In this document: positions 34,877 to 46,529 of the stretch, in pieces
Position numbering within the stretch: position 1 is the stretch's first letter
How the letters are laid out: every line of letters begins with the position of its first letter
Source of the DNA: Acinonyx jubatus
Taxonomy: Eukaryota; Chordata; Mammalia; Carnivora; Felidae
NCBI RefSeq assembly: GCF_027475565.1
Contig: NC_069386.1
Location: 33,090,501-33,154,500, forward strand
DNA: 64,000 nucleotides
Direction of reading: 5' to 3'
Program-made: the position numbers and the translations under genes
Notes under the pieces: model-generated
The model's database searches: none
Told to the model about the DNA's origin: nothing
The model's input: only the letters and a program-made list of their open reading frames with translations

Positions 34877-34939
34877 TGCCTATGTTGAAAAATATCTACT
34901 GGAGAAGTCCAGACTCGTTTATCAAGAGCATAATGAACG
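34877..34939 (+). CDS. MYO9A: MYO9A coding exon 3 (residues 312-333)
   Basis: 63 nt after acceptor tttttcttctag, ending GAACG|gtacag. Completes Gly312 and then reads AYVEKYLLEKSRLVYQEHNE, leaving two bases of an Arg codon. This is the conserved motor segment (LLEKSR motif) following switch I. The exon begins and ends in the same phase, so skipping it would keep the frame but remove motor core. The donor gtacag is a weak match to gtaagt. The reading frame runs past the donor into the intron to a stop at about 34961, as expected of intronic read-through. Confidence 0.95.
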
Positions 34940-35127
34940 GTACAGATTTTTATTAGTATAATTTAATTAAGTTAACATTTGTATTATGCAGATCAACTTT
35001 TAGGATGTTTGTATATTATGACTTTTAATTCAGTTTATACTGTGTAATCCCTTTATGTATAATTGCTGTTACTATCATTGGCAGAACATTGCACTTTTTC
35101 AGAGGCTGCTAGGAGTTTTTTTTAACG

Positions 35128-35608
35128 GGTACAAGCATACCTTGTTTCATTGCACTTCATAGATACTGTGATTTTTACAAATTTGTTTGTGGCAACCCTG
35201 TGTTGAGCAAGTCTTTTGGCACCATTTTCCCAGTAGCATTTGATCACTTTGTATCTCTCTGTCTCAAATTTTGGTAATTCTTGGAATATTTCAAACTCTT
35301 ACATTATTATTATATTTGTTACCATGATCTGTGATCCATGATTACAACTAGCTGAAAGCTTGGATGATGGTTAGCATTTTTTTTTTTTTTTTGGCAATGC
35401 AGTGCTTTTAAATTAAGGTATGTACATTGTTTTTTAGACATAATGCTATTGCATACTGAAAAGACTATAGTGTAGTGTAAACATAACTGTTATATATACT
35501 GGGAAACAAAAAATTATTTGCCTCATGTTATTTTGATATTTGCTTTATTGTATGTAGTGGTCTGGAACTGAAACCCACAAACAGTTATCTCCGAGGTGTG
35601 CCTGCACG
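35128..35608 (-). mobile_element. Tigger1-type DNA transposon remnant, internally deleted
   Basis: The left end tacaagcataccttgtttca and right end ttatctccgaggtgtgcctg form the decayed inverted ends of Tigger1. Inner segments (tggcaaccctgtgttgagca on the left, gtagtgtaaacataactg on the right) also match. The transposase coding middle is missing, so it is a non-autonomous fossil. Confidence 0.8.
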
Positions 35609-35949
35609 TGGAACTGTTGCCATTTCTAAATTCTAGGCAAACTGTCCAAACAGGAAAACAGCGGTATCTCAGATTATTGCTTTTTGTGAGCATTGTGCCT
35701 TTGGGCTTTTCCCCATGTCTTAGTGTTCTATTTCTAATTTGAGAAAATTTTTAATAAGGCACTTAATTTTGTTATATGAAGTATACGGGACTTCAGAGAT
35801 GATATCTGTAACTTTGTACGGATGAAGAAACCAAATGTCAGGGGAAAGAAAGACCCCAAATGTAAGAGCAGTAAATGATTTGCTTCATGCTACAATGAGA
35901 CAAAATAAAGTTAAGAATCAGAGTTTGAAGTTAAAGAGACCTACATTCA

Positions 35950-36176
35950 GGGGCACCTGGGTGGCTCAGTTGGTTAAGCATCTGACTTCAGCCCAGGTCA
36001 TGATCTCACAGTTCATGAGTTAGAGCCCCGCGTTGGGCTCTGTGCTGACAGTTCAGAGCCTGGAGCCTGCTTCAGATTCTGTTTCTCCCCCCACCCCCTC
36101 TCTCTCTCTCTGCTCCTCCTCTACTCATGCTCTATCCCCCTTCTCTTTCAAAAATAAATAAACATAAAAAAAAAAA
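35950..36176 (+). mobile_element. SINEC
   Basis: Perfect 15-bp duplication agagacctacattca at 35935-35949 and 36177-36191. Near-complete copy with A-tail. Confidence 0.94.
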
Positions 36177-36302
36177 AGAGACCTACATTCAAATATTGAC
36201 TATGCCTTTGGCATCTGTTTCTTTGACATTTATTCCCATTTTACAGATAGAAGACAAGAGTTATTTGGAGGAGTAAATGAAATAGCATTTATAAAGTGTT
36301 TA

Positions 36303-36486
36303 GGAGCAGCTTGGTGGCTAAGTCAGTTGAGTGTCTGACTCTTGATTTTGGCTCAGGTCATGATCCCAGGGTTGTGGTATTGAGCCCTGCATCAGGCTCC
36401 GTGCTGAGCATGGAGCCTGCTTGGGTTCTTTCTCTCTCTCTCTCTCTCCCTCACTTGAGCTTACTGTCTCTCTAAAAGTAAAAATA
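36303..36486 (+). mobile_element. Older SINEC, first of a pair
   Basis: aggagcagcttggtggctaa; ccagggttgtggtattgagccc; short CT array. With the next copy it is enclosed by taaagtgttta (36292-36302) / taaagtgctta (36700-36710). Confidence 0.85.
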
Positions 36487-36699
36487 GGGGCATGTGGGTG
36501 GCTCAGTCAGTTGACCGTCCGACTTCACCTCAGGTCATGATCTCATGGTTCCTGAGTTCAAGCCCCACATCTGGCTCACTGCTGTCAACGCAGAGCCTGC
36601 TTCAGATCCTCTGTATACCTCTCTCTGCCCCTCCGCCACTCTCAAAAATAAATAAATGAAACATAAAAAAAATAAAATAATTTAAAAAAATTTAAAAAG
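36487..36699 (+). mobile_element. SINEC, second of a pair
   Basis: ggggcatgtgggtggctcag head following the first copy's tail; long A-rich end with several AATAAA strings. Confidence 0.88.
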
Positions 36700-37550
36700 T
36701 AAAGTGCTTAGTGTGGTCCTCATATAATTAAAGTTCAGTAATTAATAGCTAAAATTATTGTAATGAATACCTTCCAGGTTAGGACTAGAACTCAAGACTG
36801 TTAATTTTTCTGTGGCTAGCAGATGAGGAAATTTAAATTAGAAGTTTTTTGAAATGAGGGGAAGGGAGTTTTAGGAAGAGAATAGCTTCATAAAGATTTG
36901 TAGAGCTAAAAGATACTGCCATGAGAAGATTATTAGTAACTTTTTCTAACACATTTTAATGGAATGGTAGGGATATAGCATGGTTTCAACAATGGGAGGG
37001 AGATAAATAAGATCCAGAGTTTATAAACTAATTCACTATTATTTTGCTGGATTCTATTTGTGGATAGATGTATAATCTTTATTATGTGTTGCTGCGTTTG
37101 GGTTGCTAGTATTTTGTTGAGGATTTTTTTATGTCTGTATTCATAAGGGATATTGCTGTAAGTTTTTTTGTTTTTCTCCTGATGTCTTTGGTTTTGGTAT
37201 CAAGATAATACTGTCTCATAAAATGAGATGGGAAAAGTTTGGGAAGGATTGGGTTAGTACTGTTTTAAATGATTGGTAGAATTTACTAGTGAAGCCATCT
37301 GGTTCTGGGGTTTTGGGGGAAGTTTTGATTATTAATTCAAACACTTTAGTTATTATAAGTCTCTGTAGATTTTTTGTTTCCGTTTTAGCCAGGTTTGAAG
37401 GTTTTTATCTTTCAAGGAATTTGTCCGTTTCATTTAGTTCATCTAATTTGTTGACAAAAAAAAATTATAGCATTCCCTCATAATATTTTTTATTTCTAAA
37501 AGACTAGTAATAATGTTTCCCCTTTTCTTCTTGAATTTGAGGTTTACTCC

Positions 37551-37912
37551 TATCTTTGTTTGGGCTGCTATAATAAAATACCTCAACGTGGGAAGGCTAT
37601 AAACAATAGGAATTTATTTCTTAGAGTTCTGGAGGCTGAGAAGTCAATGATCAAGGTGACAGCGTGGTTGCATTCTGGTTAGAGTTCTTCCTGGTTCATT
37701 ACTCATACCTTCTTGCTTGGTCCTCATGTGGTGGAATGGGATAGGGAACTCTGTAGGACCTCTTTTATAAGATTACTAATCCCATTCATTAGGGCTCTAC
37801 CTGTCATGACCTAATCAACCCCAAAGGCCCCACTTCCTAATACCATTACCTTTTGGGGTTAAGATTTCAAGATAGGACTTTGAGGCGCACACATTCAGAC
37901 CATAGCAATCTC
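37551..37912 (+). repeat. Ancient interspersed repeat, family not assigned
   Basis: tttgggctgctataataaaa, ttatttcttagagttctgga, ggctgagaagtcaatgatca, ctaatcccattcattagggc and cattcagaccatagca follow a familiar mammal-wide consensus that I cannot name with certainty. Inserted in the old L1. Confidence 0.65.
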
Positions 37913-38423
37913 CCCCACCTTTTGGGTCAGTTTAGATAAGAGTTTGTCAATCTTGTTGATTTTTTGAAAGGACCAAGTTTTGGTTGATTTTTCTGTTTCC
38001 TGTTGCCTATTTTATTTCCCTTCTCATGCTTATCACTTTGTTCTGCTTGCTTTGGATTCATTTGCTCTTCTTTAAATTAAAAAAAAATTTTTTTTAAGCT
38101 TCTTAAGGTGAATGGTTAGATTTGAGTTCTTTCTTCTGTTTTAATATGGGTTTACAGCTAGCTATAAAGACCCACTGAACATTGCTTCAGTGGTTCCCAT
38201 GTTTTGGCATGTTGTATTTTTGTTTTCATGCATCTCGGTGTATTTTCTAATTTCCTATGTGATTTCTTCTTTGAACCTATTGTTAGGTAGGAGTGTGTTT
38301 GTGAATTTCCTTCTGTATTTTTGAATTTTGTAAATTTGTTATTGGTTTTTTATTTCATTGTAAGGTCGTTAGAGAACATAGTTTGTATGATTTCAGTTTC
38401 CTTACGTTTATTTAAACTTTATT

Positions 38424-38619
38424 AAACATTTTTTTAAGGTTTTTTATTTTTAAGAGACAGAAACAGCACGAGTGGGGAAAGGACAGAGCGAGAAGGAGAC
38501 ACAGAATCCTAACTAGGCTTCAGGCACAGAGCATGATGTGGGGCTCAAACTTACAAGGTGCAAGATCATGACCTGAGCTGAAGTTGGACGCTTAACTGAC
38601 TGAGCCACGCAAGCACCCC
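38424..38619 (-). mobile_element. SINEC inserted in the tail of another SINEC
   Basis: Perfect 15-bp duplication tatttaaactttatt at 38409-38423 and 38620-38634. That string is itself the reversed A-rich tail of the SINE at 38635-38824, so this copy came second. Confidence 0.93.
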
Positions 38620-38634
38620 TATTTAAACTTTATT

Positions 38635-38824
38635 TATTTATTTTGAGAGAGAGAAAGAGAGGGAGGGAAGGAGGGTGGGAGGGAGAGAGACAGAATCCTA
38701 AACAGGCTTCGCATTGTCAGCACAGAGCCTGATGTGGGGGGCTCAAACTCATGAACTGTGAGATCATGACCTGAGCCAGAATCAAGAGTCAGACACTTAA
38801 TGAACCACCCAGATGCTACAGTCC
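38635..38824 (-). mobile_element. SINEC, older member of a nested pair
   Basis: Outer duplication ccttacgtttatt (38400-38412) / ccttatatttatt (38825-38837) encloses both copies. Long GA/GGA array at 38644-38690; the head is damaged (tgaaccacccagatgctac). Confidence 0.88.
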
Positions 38825-38864
38825 CCTTATATTTATTGAGACTTGTTTTATAGCCTAACATTTT

Positions 38865-39084
38865 TTTTAAAGTTTATTTATCTTAGAAAGAGAGAGTGAG
38901 TGCACAAGCACGCTTGGGCACAGAAACAGGGAAGAGCAGAGAAAGCGGGAGACAGAATCTGAAGCAGGCTTCAGGCTCCAATCTGGCAGTACAGAGCCTG
39001 ACCTGGAGCTTGAACTCAAACTGTGAGATCATGATCTGAGCCGAAGTTGGACACTTAACTGACTGAGCCACCCAGGCACCCCAG
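38865..39084 (-). mobile_element. SINEC
   Basis: Flanked by atagcctaacatttt (38850-38864) / atagtccaacatttt (39085-39099), one mismatch. Confidence 0.92.
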
Positions 39085-39799
39085 ATAGTCCAACATTTTC
39101 TAACCTGGAGAATGTTTCATGGGTATTTATCCTGCTGTTGTTAGATGGAGTATTCTATAGATGGCTGTTAGGTCTGGTTGGTTGTTAGTATTTTTCAAGT
39201 TTTCTTTTTCCTTGTTGGTCTTTTGTCTTGTTCTGTTTATTATTGAAAGTGAGATGTTGGAATATCTCAGTACTATGTTGAATTGTTTTTTTTTTTTTCT
39301 CTTTTTTCAGTTCTTTCAGTGTTTGCTTTATGTATTTTGAAGCTTGTTTTTATATGTATTTATATTTAGAATTGTTACATCTTTTTGACCAATTGACCCT
39401 TTTGTCATTATAAAATGTCTTTTGCAGCTAGTAATAATTTTTGTCTTAAGGTCTATTGTATCAGATGTTAATATAGACATTTCAGCTTTCTTTCACTTAT
39501 TTTTTTTGCATGGTATTTTTTCCATCCTTTTTACTTTAAGCCTTTTTGTATCTTTTAATCTATAGTGTGTCGGTTGTAGATAGCATATAGTTGATTTTAC
39601 TCATCTTTGGACTCGAGTGTTTAATTTATACTTAATATAATTGCTAAGATAGGATTTATGAATGTTATTTTGCTATTTGTTTTATATATTTTTATGATGC
39701 TTTAGTTCTTCTATTCTCCAGTTACTGCTGTGTTTTGGATAAATAGATGTTTTCTGTGTACCGTTGGCATCTCTTATTACATATTTCTTAAGTTATTTT

Positions 39800-40018
39800 A
39801 TTTAAAAAAAATTTTTTTTACATTTATTGATTTTTGAGAGACAGAGAGAGAGCACAAGTTGGGGAGTGGCAGAGAGAGAAGGAGACACAGAATCCGAAGT
39901 AGACTCCAGGCTCTGAGCTGTCAGCACAGAGCCTGATGTGGGGTCTGAACTCATGAACCGTGAGATCATGACCTGAGCCAAAGTTGGATGCCCAACCGAC
40001 TGAGCCACCCAGGCGCCC
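39800..40018 (-). mobile_element. SINEC
   Basis: Perfect 13-bp duplication cttaagttatttt at 39787-39799 and 40019-40031. Confidence 0.94.
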
Positions 40019-41560
40019 CTTAAGTTATTTTCTTAATGCTTCCCCTGGCAATTACAGTTAACATTTTATCAATCTTCTTTGGAGTAATAATTTTGATAAT
40101 GCACAAATAACTTTGCTCCTGTGTAGCTCTGTTCCTTTCCCTCTCCTTTGTACTATTATTGTCATATAAATTACATCTTTATAATGGTAGACCCATCAAT
40201 ACAGATTGGTCATTGTTTTTTGGCTGGTGTCTTTGAGATCTAATAGGTGGGAAAAGAATGACAGACAAAAAACTTAAATACATGCTATCTTTTATATTTA
40301 CTTACATAGTTGCCTTTTTAGTGCTATTTATTTCTTCACGTTTAATTGAAAATTGTCTGGTCTCCTTTCATTTCAGCTAGAAAAAGGCCCTGTAGCATTT
40401 CTTATGGGACCCATCTGCTAGCTATAAAGTCTCTTAATTTTTGTTTATCTGGGACTATCCTAATATCTCCTTTATTTTTGTAGGATAGTTTTGTTGGACA
40501 TATAATTTTTGATTGATAGTGTTTTTACTCTCAGTACTTAAAAGTGTGTTATCCTTCTGGTGCCATGGTTCCTGATGAGAAATCTTTTATTAGGATTCCT
40601 TGATTAGCATATCTTTTCATGGTGCTTTGAAAATTTGTCTTTGTGTTTAAATAGTTTTAATTTGTCTAAATGTCAATCTCTTCAAGTTTTTTCCCTGGAG
40701 TTTGTTGAGTTTCTTGGATGTGCAGTTGTTTTTTCATCACATTTGGAGAGTTTTTGAACATTAGTTTATCAGATATTCTCTTTGTTCCTTTCCTCTCTTT
40801 TTGGGACTCGTATTGTGCGTGTGTTGGTGTCTGCTTAATGGTGTCCCACAGATATCTGAAGCTCTGTTCAATTTTCTTCATTAATTTTTCTTTCTCTTCA
40901 GACTAGTTTCAAATGACCTGTCTTCAGGTTCACTGATGCCTTCTGCCCACTCAGGTCTGCTGTTGAGTGCTTTTAGGTAGTTTTTCATTTCAGTTATTAT
41001 ATTTTTCAATTCCAATTCCTTTTTGATTATTTTTTTAAGTTCTATATATTTATTGATAGGCTCTATTTGATGAGACTCTATTCTACTTTCCTTTAGTTCT
41101 TCCACATGGTTTCCTTCGGTTCTTTGAACGTATTTAAAATAGTTGATTAAAAATCTTGTGTACCAAGGCTTCCTCAAGGACTGTTATTATTGATTGTGTT
41201 TTTTCTTTTGTATGTGCTATACTTTGTTTCTTTACATGCCTCATACATTTATTTGAAAATTGGACATTTCAAATAATAATTGGACATTTAAAATAATTGT
41301 GTGGCAGCTCTCGAAATGAGATTCTCCTGTTCCTACTGTTTGTGGTTGTTTTTGTTTATGTTTGTATCATGACTTTTTGAACTAATTTCATGAAGTCTCT
41401 GTTCTAAGTGTGGCCATTCAAGTATCTGCTTGGTTAGCTTAATTGTCAGCTAGTGATAGAACAGAGATTTGATTAAATGCTTGGAAACTGTAAATCTCTT
41501 AGTCTTTGCCTCAGGGCATTCTGTTTGTATTGATTCATTCCTTTAATACTCAGGCATTTT

Positions 41561-42384
41561 TTTTTTGATATCAAAGTAGATTTTATTTTTTTATTTTTAT
41601 TTTTATTTGTTAAAATTAATTTTTTAATTTTTTAAAATTTACGTCCAAATTAGCATATAGTGCAACAATGATTTCAGGAGTAGATTCCTTAATGCCCCTT
41701 ACCCATTTAGCCCAACCCCCCTCCCACAACCCCTCCAGTAACCCTCAGTTTGTTCTCCATATTTATGAGTCTCATCTGTTTTGTCCCCCTACCTGTTTTT
41801 ATATTATTTTTGTTTCCTTTCCCTTGTGTTCATCTGTTTTGTCTCTTAAAGTCCTCATATGAGTGAAGCCATATGATTTTTGTCTTTCTCTGACTCACTA
41901 ATTTCACTTAGCATAATACCCTCTAGTTCCATCCACGTAGTTGCAAATGGCAAGATTTCATTCTTTTTGATTGCCGACTAATACTTCATTGTGTATATAT
42001 ATACCACATCTTCTTTATCCATTCATCCATCGATGAACATTTGGGCTCTTCCCATACTTCGGCTATTGTCGGTAGTGCTGCTATAAACATGGGGGTGGCA
42101 TGTGTCCCTTTGAAACAGCACACCTATATCCCTTGGATAAATGCCTAGTAGTGCAATTGCTGGGTCATAGGGTAGTTCTATTTTTAGTTTTTTGTGGAAC
42201 CTCCATGCTGTTTTCCAGAGTGGCTGTACCAGTTTGCATTCCCACCAGCAGTGCAAAAGAGATCCTCTTTCTCCGCATCCTCGCCAACTTCTGTTATTAC
42301 CTGAGTTGTTAATGTTAGCCATTCTGACAGGTGTGAGGTGGTATCTCATTGTGGTTTTGATTTGTATTTTCCTGATGATTGTAC
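41561..42384 (-). mobile_element. Younger 5'-truncated L1
   Basis: Perfect 13-bp duplication actcaggcatttt at 41548-41560 and 42385-42397. Same 3'UTR type as 22290-23921. ORF2 C-terminal pieces in reverse (PYDPAIALLGIYPRDIGVLF). Confidence 0.93.
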
Positions 42385-42552
42385 ACTCAGGCATTTTATA
42401 ATTCTGCCTTTGCCGTTACTTCCTGCATGTGTATCCCTTCAAGGTTAGCCAGAGGTGAGAGTTCAGTACCCTCTTTGGTCTTTGCCGAGAAGACATGAAG
42501 CCCTGGGCATGTGCACAGCCTTACGTATGTGCATGGCCTTCTCGATTCCTAG

Positions 42553-42650
42553 GAATATAGAATTAGAATTAGAATATAGAATTAGAATATTAGAATATAG
42601 AATTAGAATATTAGAATATAGAATTAATTCCAATTTTAATTGGAATTAAA
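42553..42650. repeat. 21-bp tandem repeat ending in a palindrome
   Basis: Units of the type agaatattagaatatagaatt repeat with period 21 between about 42553 and 42628. They are followed by attccaattttaattggaat, a hairpin with 8-bp arms. Confidence 0.85.
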
Positions 42651-43325
42651 AGCTGGTGTGGAGATCACATTTCCCTTTAAATTTTTGTTAACCTGTTGTT
42701 TGCCCCAGCATTTATTCATTGTTTAATGTAGCTGATATGTTTCAAAAAATTGCCTATAATTTTCTACCAATGGCCCTGGAGAAAAGGTTTTCACACTGGG
42801 CTAAGTGTGAGTAATGTCAATAAAGGCAGTTTTGAACTGTCTGGCTTCTTCCAGGGAACCACCAGATAGTTTAAATAATGATATTTCTCAGAGAATGAGG
42901 CTTTTCAATGAGCTCTAACCCTGTTCTGCTCTCTTTTGAAAGCTGCCAGGCTATTGGGGTCCATCACCATTATAAGCTAGTGGTTTTGAAGGCTACCATG
43001 GATCTGGTAACAGGAGATGGAATAGGGCAAGTTAAAAGGCTACAAAGGTTGGATTTTTTACTGAGATTGGGCTGTTTTTCTTATGTAAACACTTCTTGGA
43101 TTGCTTTAAGCTTTGAGGTATTTTCTAGAGTTCTGAAAAAGTTGATTCTGACAAATTTGCCAGTTTTCTAATTGGTTTTATGAAGGAGAGAATTTTCAGG
43201 TCTTAACCTTTGCCATATAGCTGCCTTCACCCCTCTCTTTTGAATTTAGCATCCAAAACATCATTTATTTTGTAATACTTAAAATATTGAACTTACCACT
43301 TTTGCATTAAAAAATGAGGCAAAGT

Positions 43326-43539
43326 CCAGGGCGCCTGGATGGCTCAGTCAGTTAAGCGGCCGACTTTGGCTCAGGTCATGATCTGACAGTTAGTAAGTTT
43401 GAGCCCTGCATCAGGCTCTGTGCTGACAGCTTGGAACCTAGAACCTGCTTCAGATTGTCTCCTTTCTCTCTGCTCCTTCCCCGCTTTCATTCTGTCTCTC
43501 TCTCTCTAAAAAATAAATAAACACAAAATTTTTCTTTTT
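43326..43539 (+). mobile_element. SINEC near a MYO9A acceptor
   Basis: Perfect 15-bp duplication aaaatgaggcaaagt at 43311-43325 and 43540-43554. Ends about 105 bp before the exon at 43645. Confidence 0.94.
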
Positions 43540-43644
43540 AAAATGAGGCAAAGTTGAAACATTTTATTAACATTTGCTCTTTTTTTCTGATAAATGACGA
43601 CTATAGATCACGTCCATTCTAAAGCCATACTCTGTTTCCAACAG

Positions 43645-43744
43645 GAACTATCATGTATTTTATTACCTCCTGGCAGGAGCAAATGAAGAAGAAAGATTAG
43701 CATTCCATCTTAAACGACCGGAAGAGTATCATTATCTAAATCAG
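43645..43744 (+). CDS. MYO9A: MYO9A coding exon 4 (residues 333-366)
   Basis: 100 nt after acceptor tgtttccaacag, ending AATCAG|gtgagg. The first base completes the Arg codon, then NYHVFYYLLAGANEEERLAF and HLKRPEEYHYLNQ. NYHVFYYLLAGA is the conserved myosin helix after switch I, here in class IX form. Ends in phase 0. No disabling change seen. Confidence 0.95.
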
Positions 43745-45216
43745 GTGAGGATTCATGAAAAGTATTTTGAATGTTGGGCATTATTAAATTTTAGCTCTTG
43801 AGAAAAGTTTTTTCCTAATACTTTGTTCTCTGAACCTGGTAATAGACATTAACTAGCATTTTCATACATGCCGCCTAAAAGTTTATGTGATGCGCTTCTC
43901 AAATTTAAAAATTATTATTACTTTCAGTTGTAAGAAGTTAGTTATATGTGTGCCCTTTGCTTTTTGTGAGACTCTTTCAGAGAATAATAAACTGTTTATA
44001 TACATACCTACACCTTAATAAAATGGGTTGGTCTTTTCAAAGTGATTTACCTTTTATCGACAAGAGCATGCTAAATGTCACTAATAATTAATGTTTGTCC
44101 TTCGCATGGGATTACTTGAAACCTTTTTTGTATGTTTTGAAGTCTAATACATATGCCTCTTTGCATGATATTATGATACTAACTTAAAGTATGATTTTTT
44201 TTTAATTTAGTGAATGATTCTCTTTAGTATGAAATTCATCAAAAAGAATTGACTTACAGAATTTGTATCTTTCTCTGAAACTCAAAAATTCACCCCTAAT
44301 TAGGGAGTAATTTCTCCCAGTTTTTCATTACAGTAGTTTCTCCAATTTTATTACTTCTCATATTAACAAAAATTCTAGAACCAAAATCAATGAAATTGGT
44401 ATGACAGTAGATCACTTAACAGAAAGACATTCCTTGTTTTTTTGGATCAAGACAAGATGTAATATCCTTGGAAATAAATGTCTTTATGGTAATTTAAAAA
44501 ATGTTTATGGAGCTTTTGTAAAGAAATTGACATTTGATGATAGTTTGTAGTAAGGTTATGAAATGAGTATCCTAGACTTTTCCCAAGATACACAGCATGC
44601 TGTGTAATGATATTTCCTAGTTTTGAAACTACCAATTTTATATAAGCTAATATAACTTTGTTATCAAATATATCAATTTCAAGATGATTTAAAATTTCAC
44701 TTCTTGATATAAATACTAAACATTTCCACCGTATAAAAATTAAGTAGATTTAAAAAGTTACTGATTTAGCTTCTGACCTTTTTCTTTCCCCTGTTTAAAC
44801 AATTTGCATATATTTGGGTGATTAAATATTTTCTTTTTAAAAACTAATAATCACCCATAAATGAGCTGATAGTATTATAGAAACCCAGAGCTTATTAATT
44901 CTTCTTCCAGATTTTTTTTTTATCGGTGCCCATACCACACATATTCTTGTCCTAAAGGGGTCAGTATTCATAGAATGTAAGATTGATCAATTAATACAAA
45001 TCTCAGAGTTGCTGGACAACAGCATGTATGGATTCGTTGTAATGATATATGATCTCCCAGAATCTGAATGTTCACCTAGTTGTTTCTTGTTTTATGCTGC
45101 TACACAAAATAACTTTCTTTGGGTAGCAGCAGTGCTAACTGAATATTATTTCTAAGAGATAATTAGAGAAGAGTAATAACCATTACTTCTACCTAACTAA
45201 TCTGCCTTACTTTCAG
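43745..45216. other. MYO9A intron, nothing recognised
   Basis: No SINE or L1 in 1.47 kb, which makes it one of the cleanest stretches here. Confidence 0.5.
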
Positions 45217-45273
45217 ATAACAAAGAAACCCCTCAGACAGAGCTGGGATGATTATTGCTATGACTCTGAGCCG
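45217..45273 (+). CDS. MYO9A: MYO9A coding exon 5 (residues 367-385)
   Basis: 57 nt after acceptor cttactttcag, ending GAGCCG|gtcagt. Reads ITKKPLRQSWDDYCYDSEP, 19 codons, phase 0 at both ends. It lies in a surface region of the upper motor that varies between myosin classes. The donor gtcagt is non-consensus at +3. Skipping would keep the frame and remove 19 residues, so alternative inclusion is conceivable, but the sequence gives no direct sign of it. Confidence 0.93.
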
Positions 45274-46520
45274 GTCAGTACAAGTACCTAAATATTCTGT
45301 GTTCCTGTTAAAGGACCCTCACTCACCTTGCTCATTTGCATCTATCTCATGACTTAGAAAGAAAATCAGCTGAAATACAAAGACTCTAGGAAAGAAGAGA
45401 AATTAATGTTTAATTTCTTTGAATTGATTTATTTGTATGTGTATAGTGTGTGGATTAAAAACCAGTCAATTTACTTTTTAAAACTTTATTGTTTTGCTGC
45501 TCATGTTTAGTCTATATTTATTTTGACAATAAATTGATTTGCATTCCTGATTTCAACATTGATGTGGATTCTTATGAACTACAGGGTGTTTTTCCTTGAG
45601 ATATATTTTTTTTCAGTATTTTTTTAGTGATTTCATTACTCACATGTTGTGAGTAGTATGTATTTATTTTAAAAAGTTATAGTCTTCCTGTTTTATGTGT
45701 CAATTAACAGTCTTTTCACATGATGGATGCATGTACATTTTTCTTTGAATTTTTTTTTAATATCAAGAGAGGCTATCATTTTCCAAATATTAAGAATTGA
45801 AATTCTTATAAATAAGATAAATAATGTTTAAATTAAGTGATTTAAGGGCATATATGATGTAGGGCATATATGATGTATGATTTAAGGGCGTAAAAGGAGT
45901 AGGTAAATTTAATTTTATTTGTTACATTTTATAAAGGCAAGTTTGTAATTATAAAGAGAACATAAAAAATCTTTTTCCTGCCATTCCCTTTGTAATGAGG
46001 TCAGATATAAAAGGCTGAGAATCTGCACTCGTCTATATCTATTAACTAATGAACTAATTTATTAACTATTCCCTCTGGAAACATAACTTATCTTCGTCCT
46101 TGCTTTAAATAACTGTGACTTTAATTTTCACTGCATGTGTTTACAACCTCCAGTAATTATAAAACTGTTTCAAAGAGTTGAGAAGGATCAGAAATTATGG
46201 ACGTTAATTTTTTCCTTCATACAAAGTTTAATTGCATTACCTTTTCATTATATATCAATTAATTTATGGTTTCAGATTTAACATTATGGAAAATTATATT
46301 TAGACATTTAAATTTATAGATTCTGATAAATTTTAGTAGAAAAAATTATGCTGTTTTGCCACTCTTGAGAAGTTCCCACCTTTCACCTATTATATCAAGT
46401 GACTGATCTGTTGGGAAGTAGGTAGGAGACTGGTAGACTCATATAGTAAATGTAAGACTTGATTGCCTGTAAAGAGCTTATTGTGACATTATGAACTGAT
46501 CTGCTGTTATTTAGTCTGAG
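45274..46520. other. MYO9A intron, nothing but a small local duplication
   Basis: agggcatatatgatgt appears twice in a row near 45846-45878. No named repeat. Confidence 0.5.
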
Positions 46521-46529
46521 TCATGCTTC

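Larger units (their letters stand above)
37030..43250 (-). mobile_element. Old composite L1, ORF2 to 5' region
   Basis: Reverse L1M sequence broken by an unassigned repeat (37551-37912), four SINEs (38424-39084, 39800-40018) and a younger L1 (41561-42384). The right part parallels 24950-26680 of the other composite. Stops throughout. Confidence 0.6.

Noticed and set aside
34779..34961. 60-codon ORF around the third coding exon
   Set aside because: Its start and end lie in intron sequence. Only 34877-34939 is exon, shown by splice sites and phase.
36301..36699. Regular spaced repeats suggesting a CRISPR-like array
   Set aside because: The repeats are two abutting SINEs of about 200 bp with no short uniform repeat-spacer pattern.
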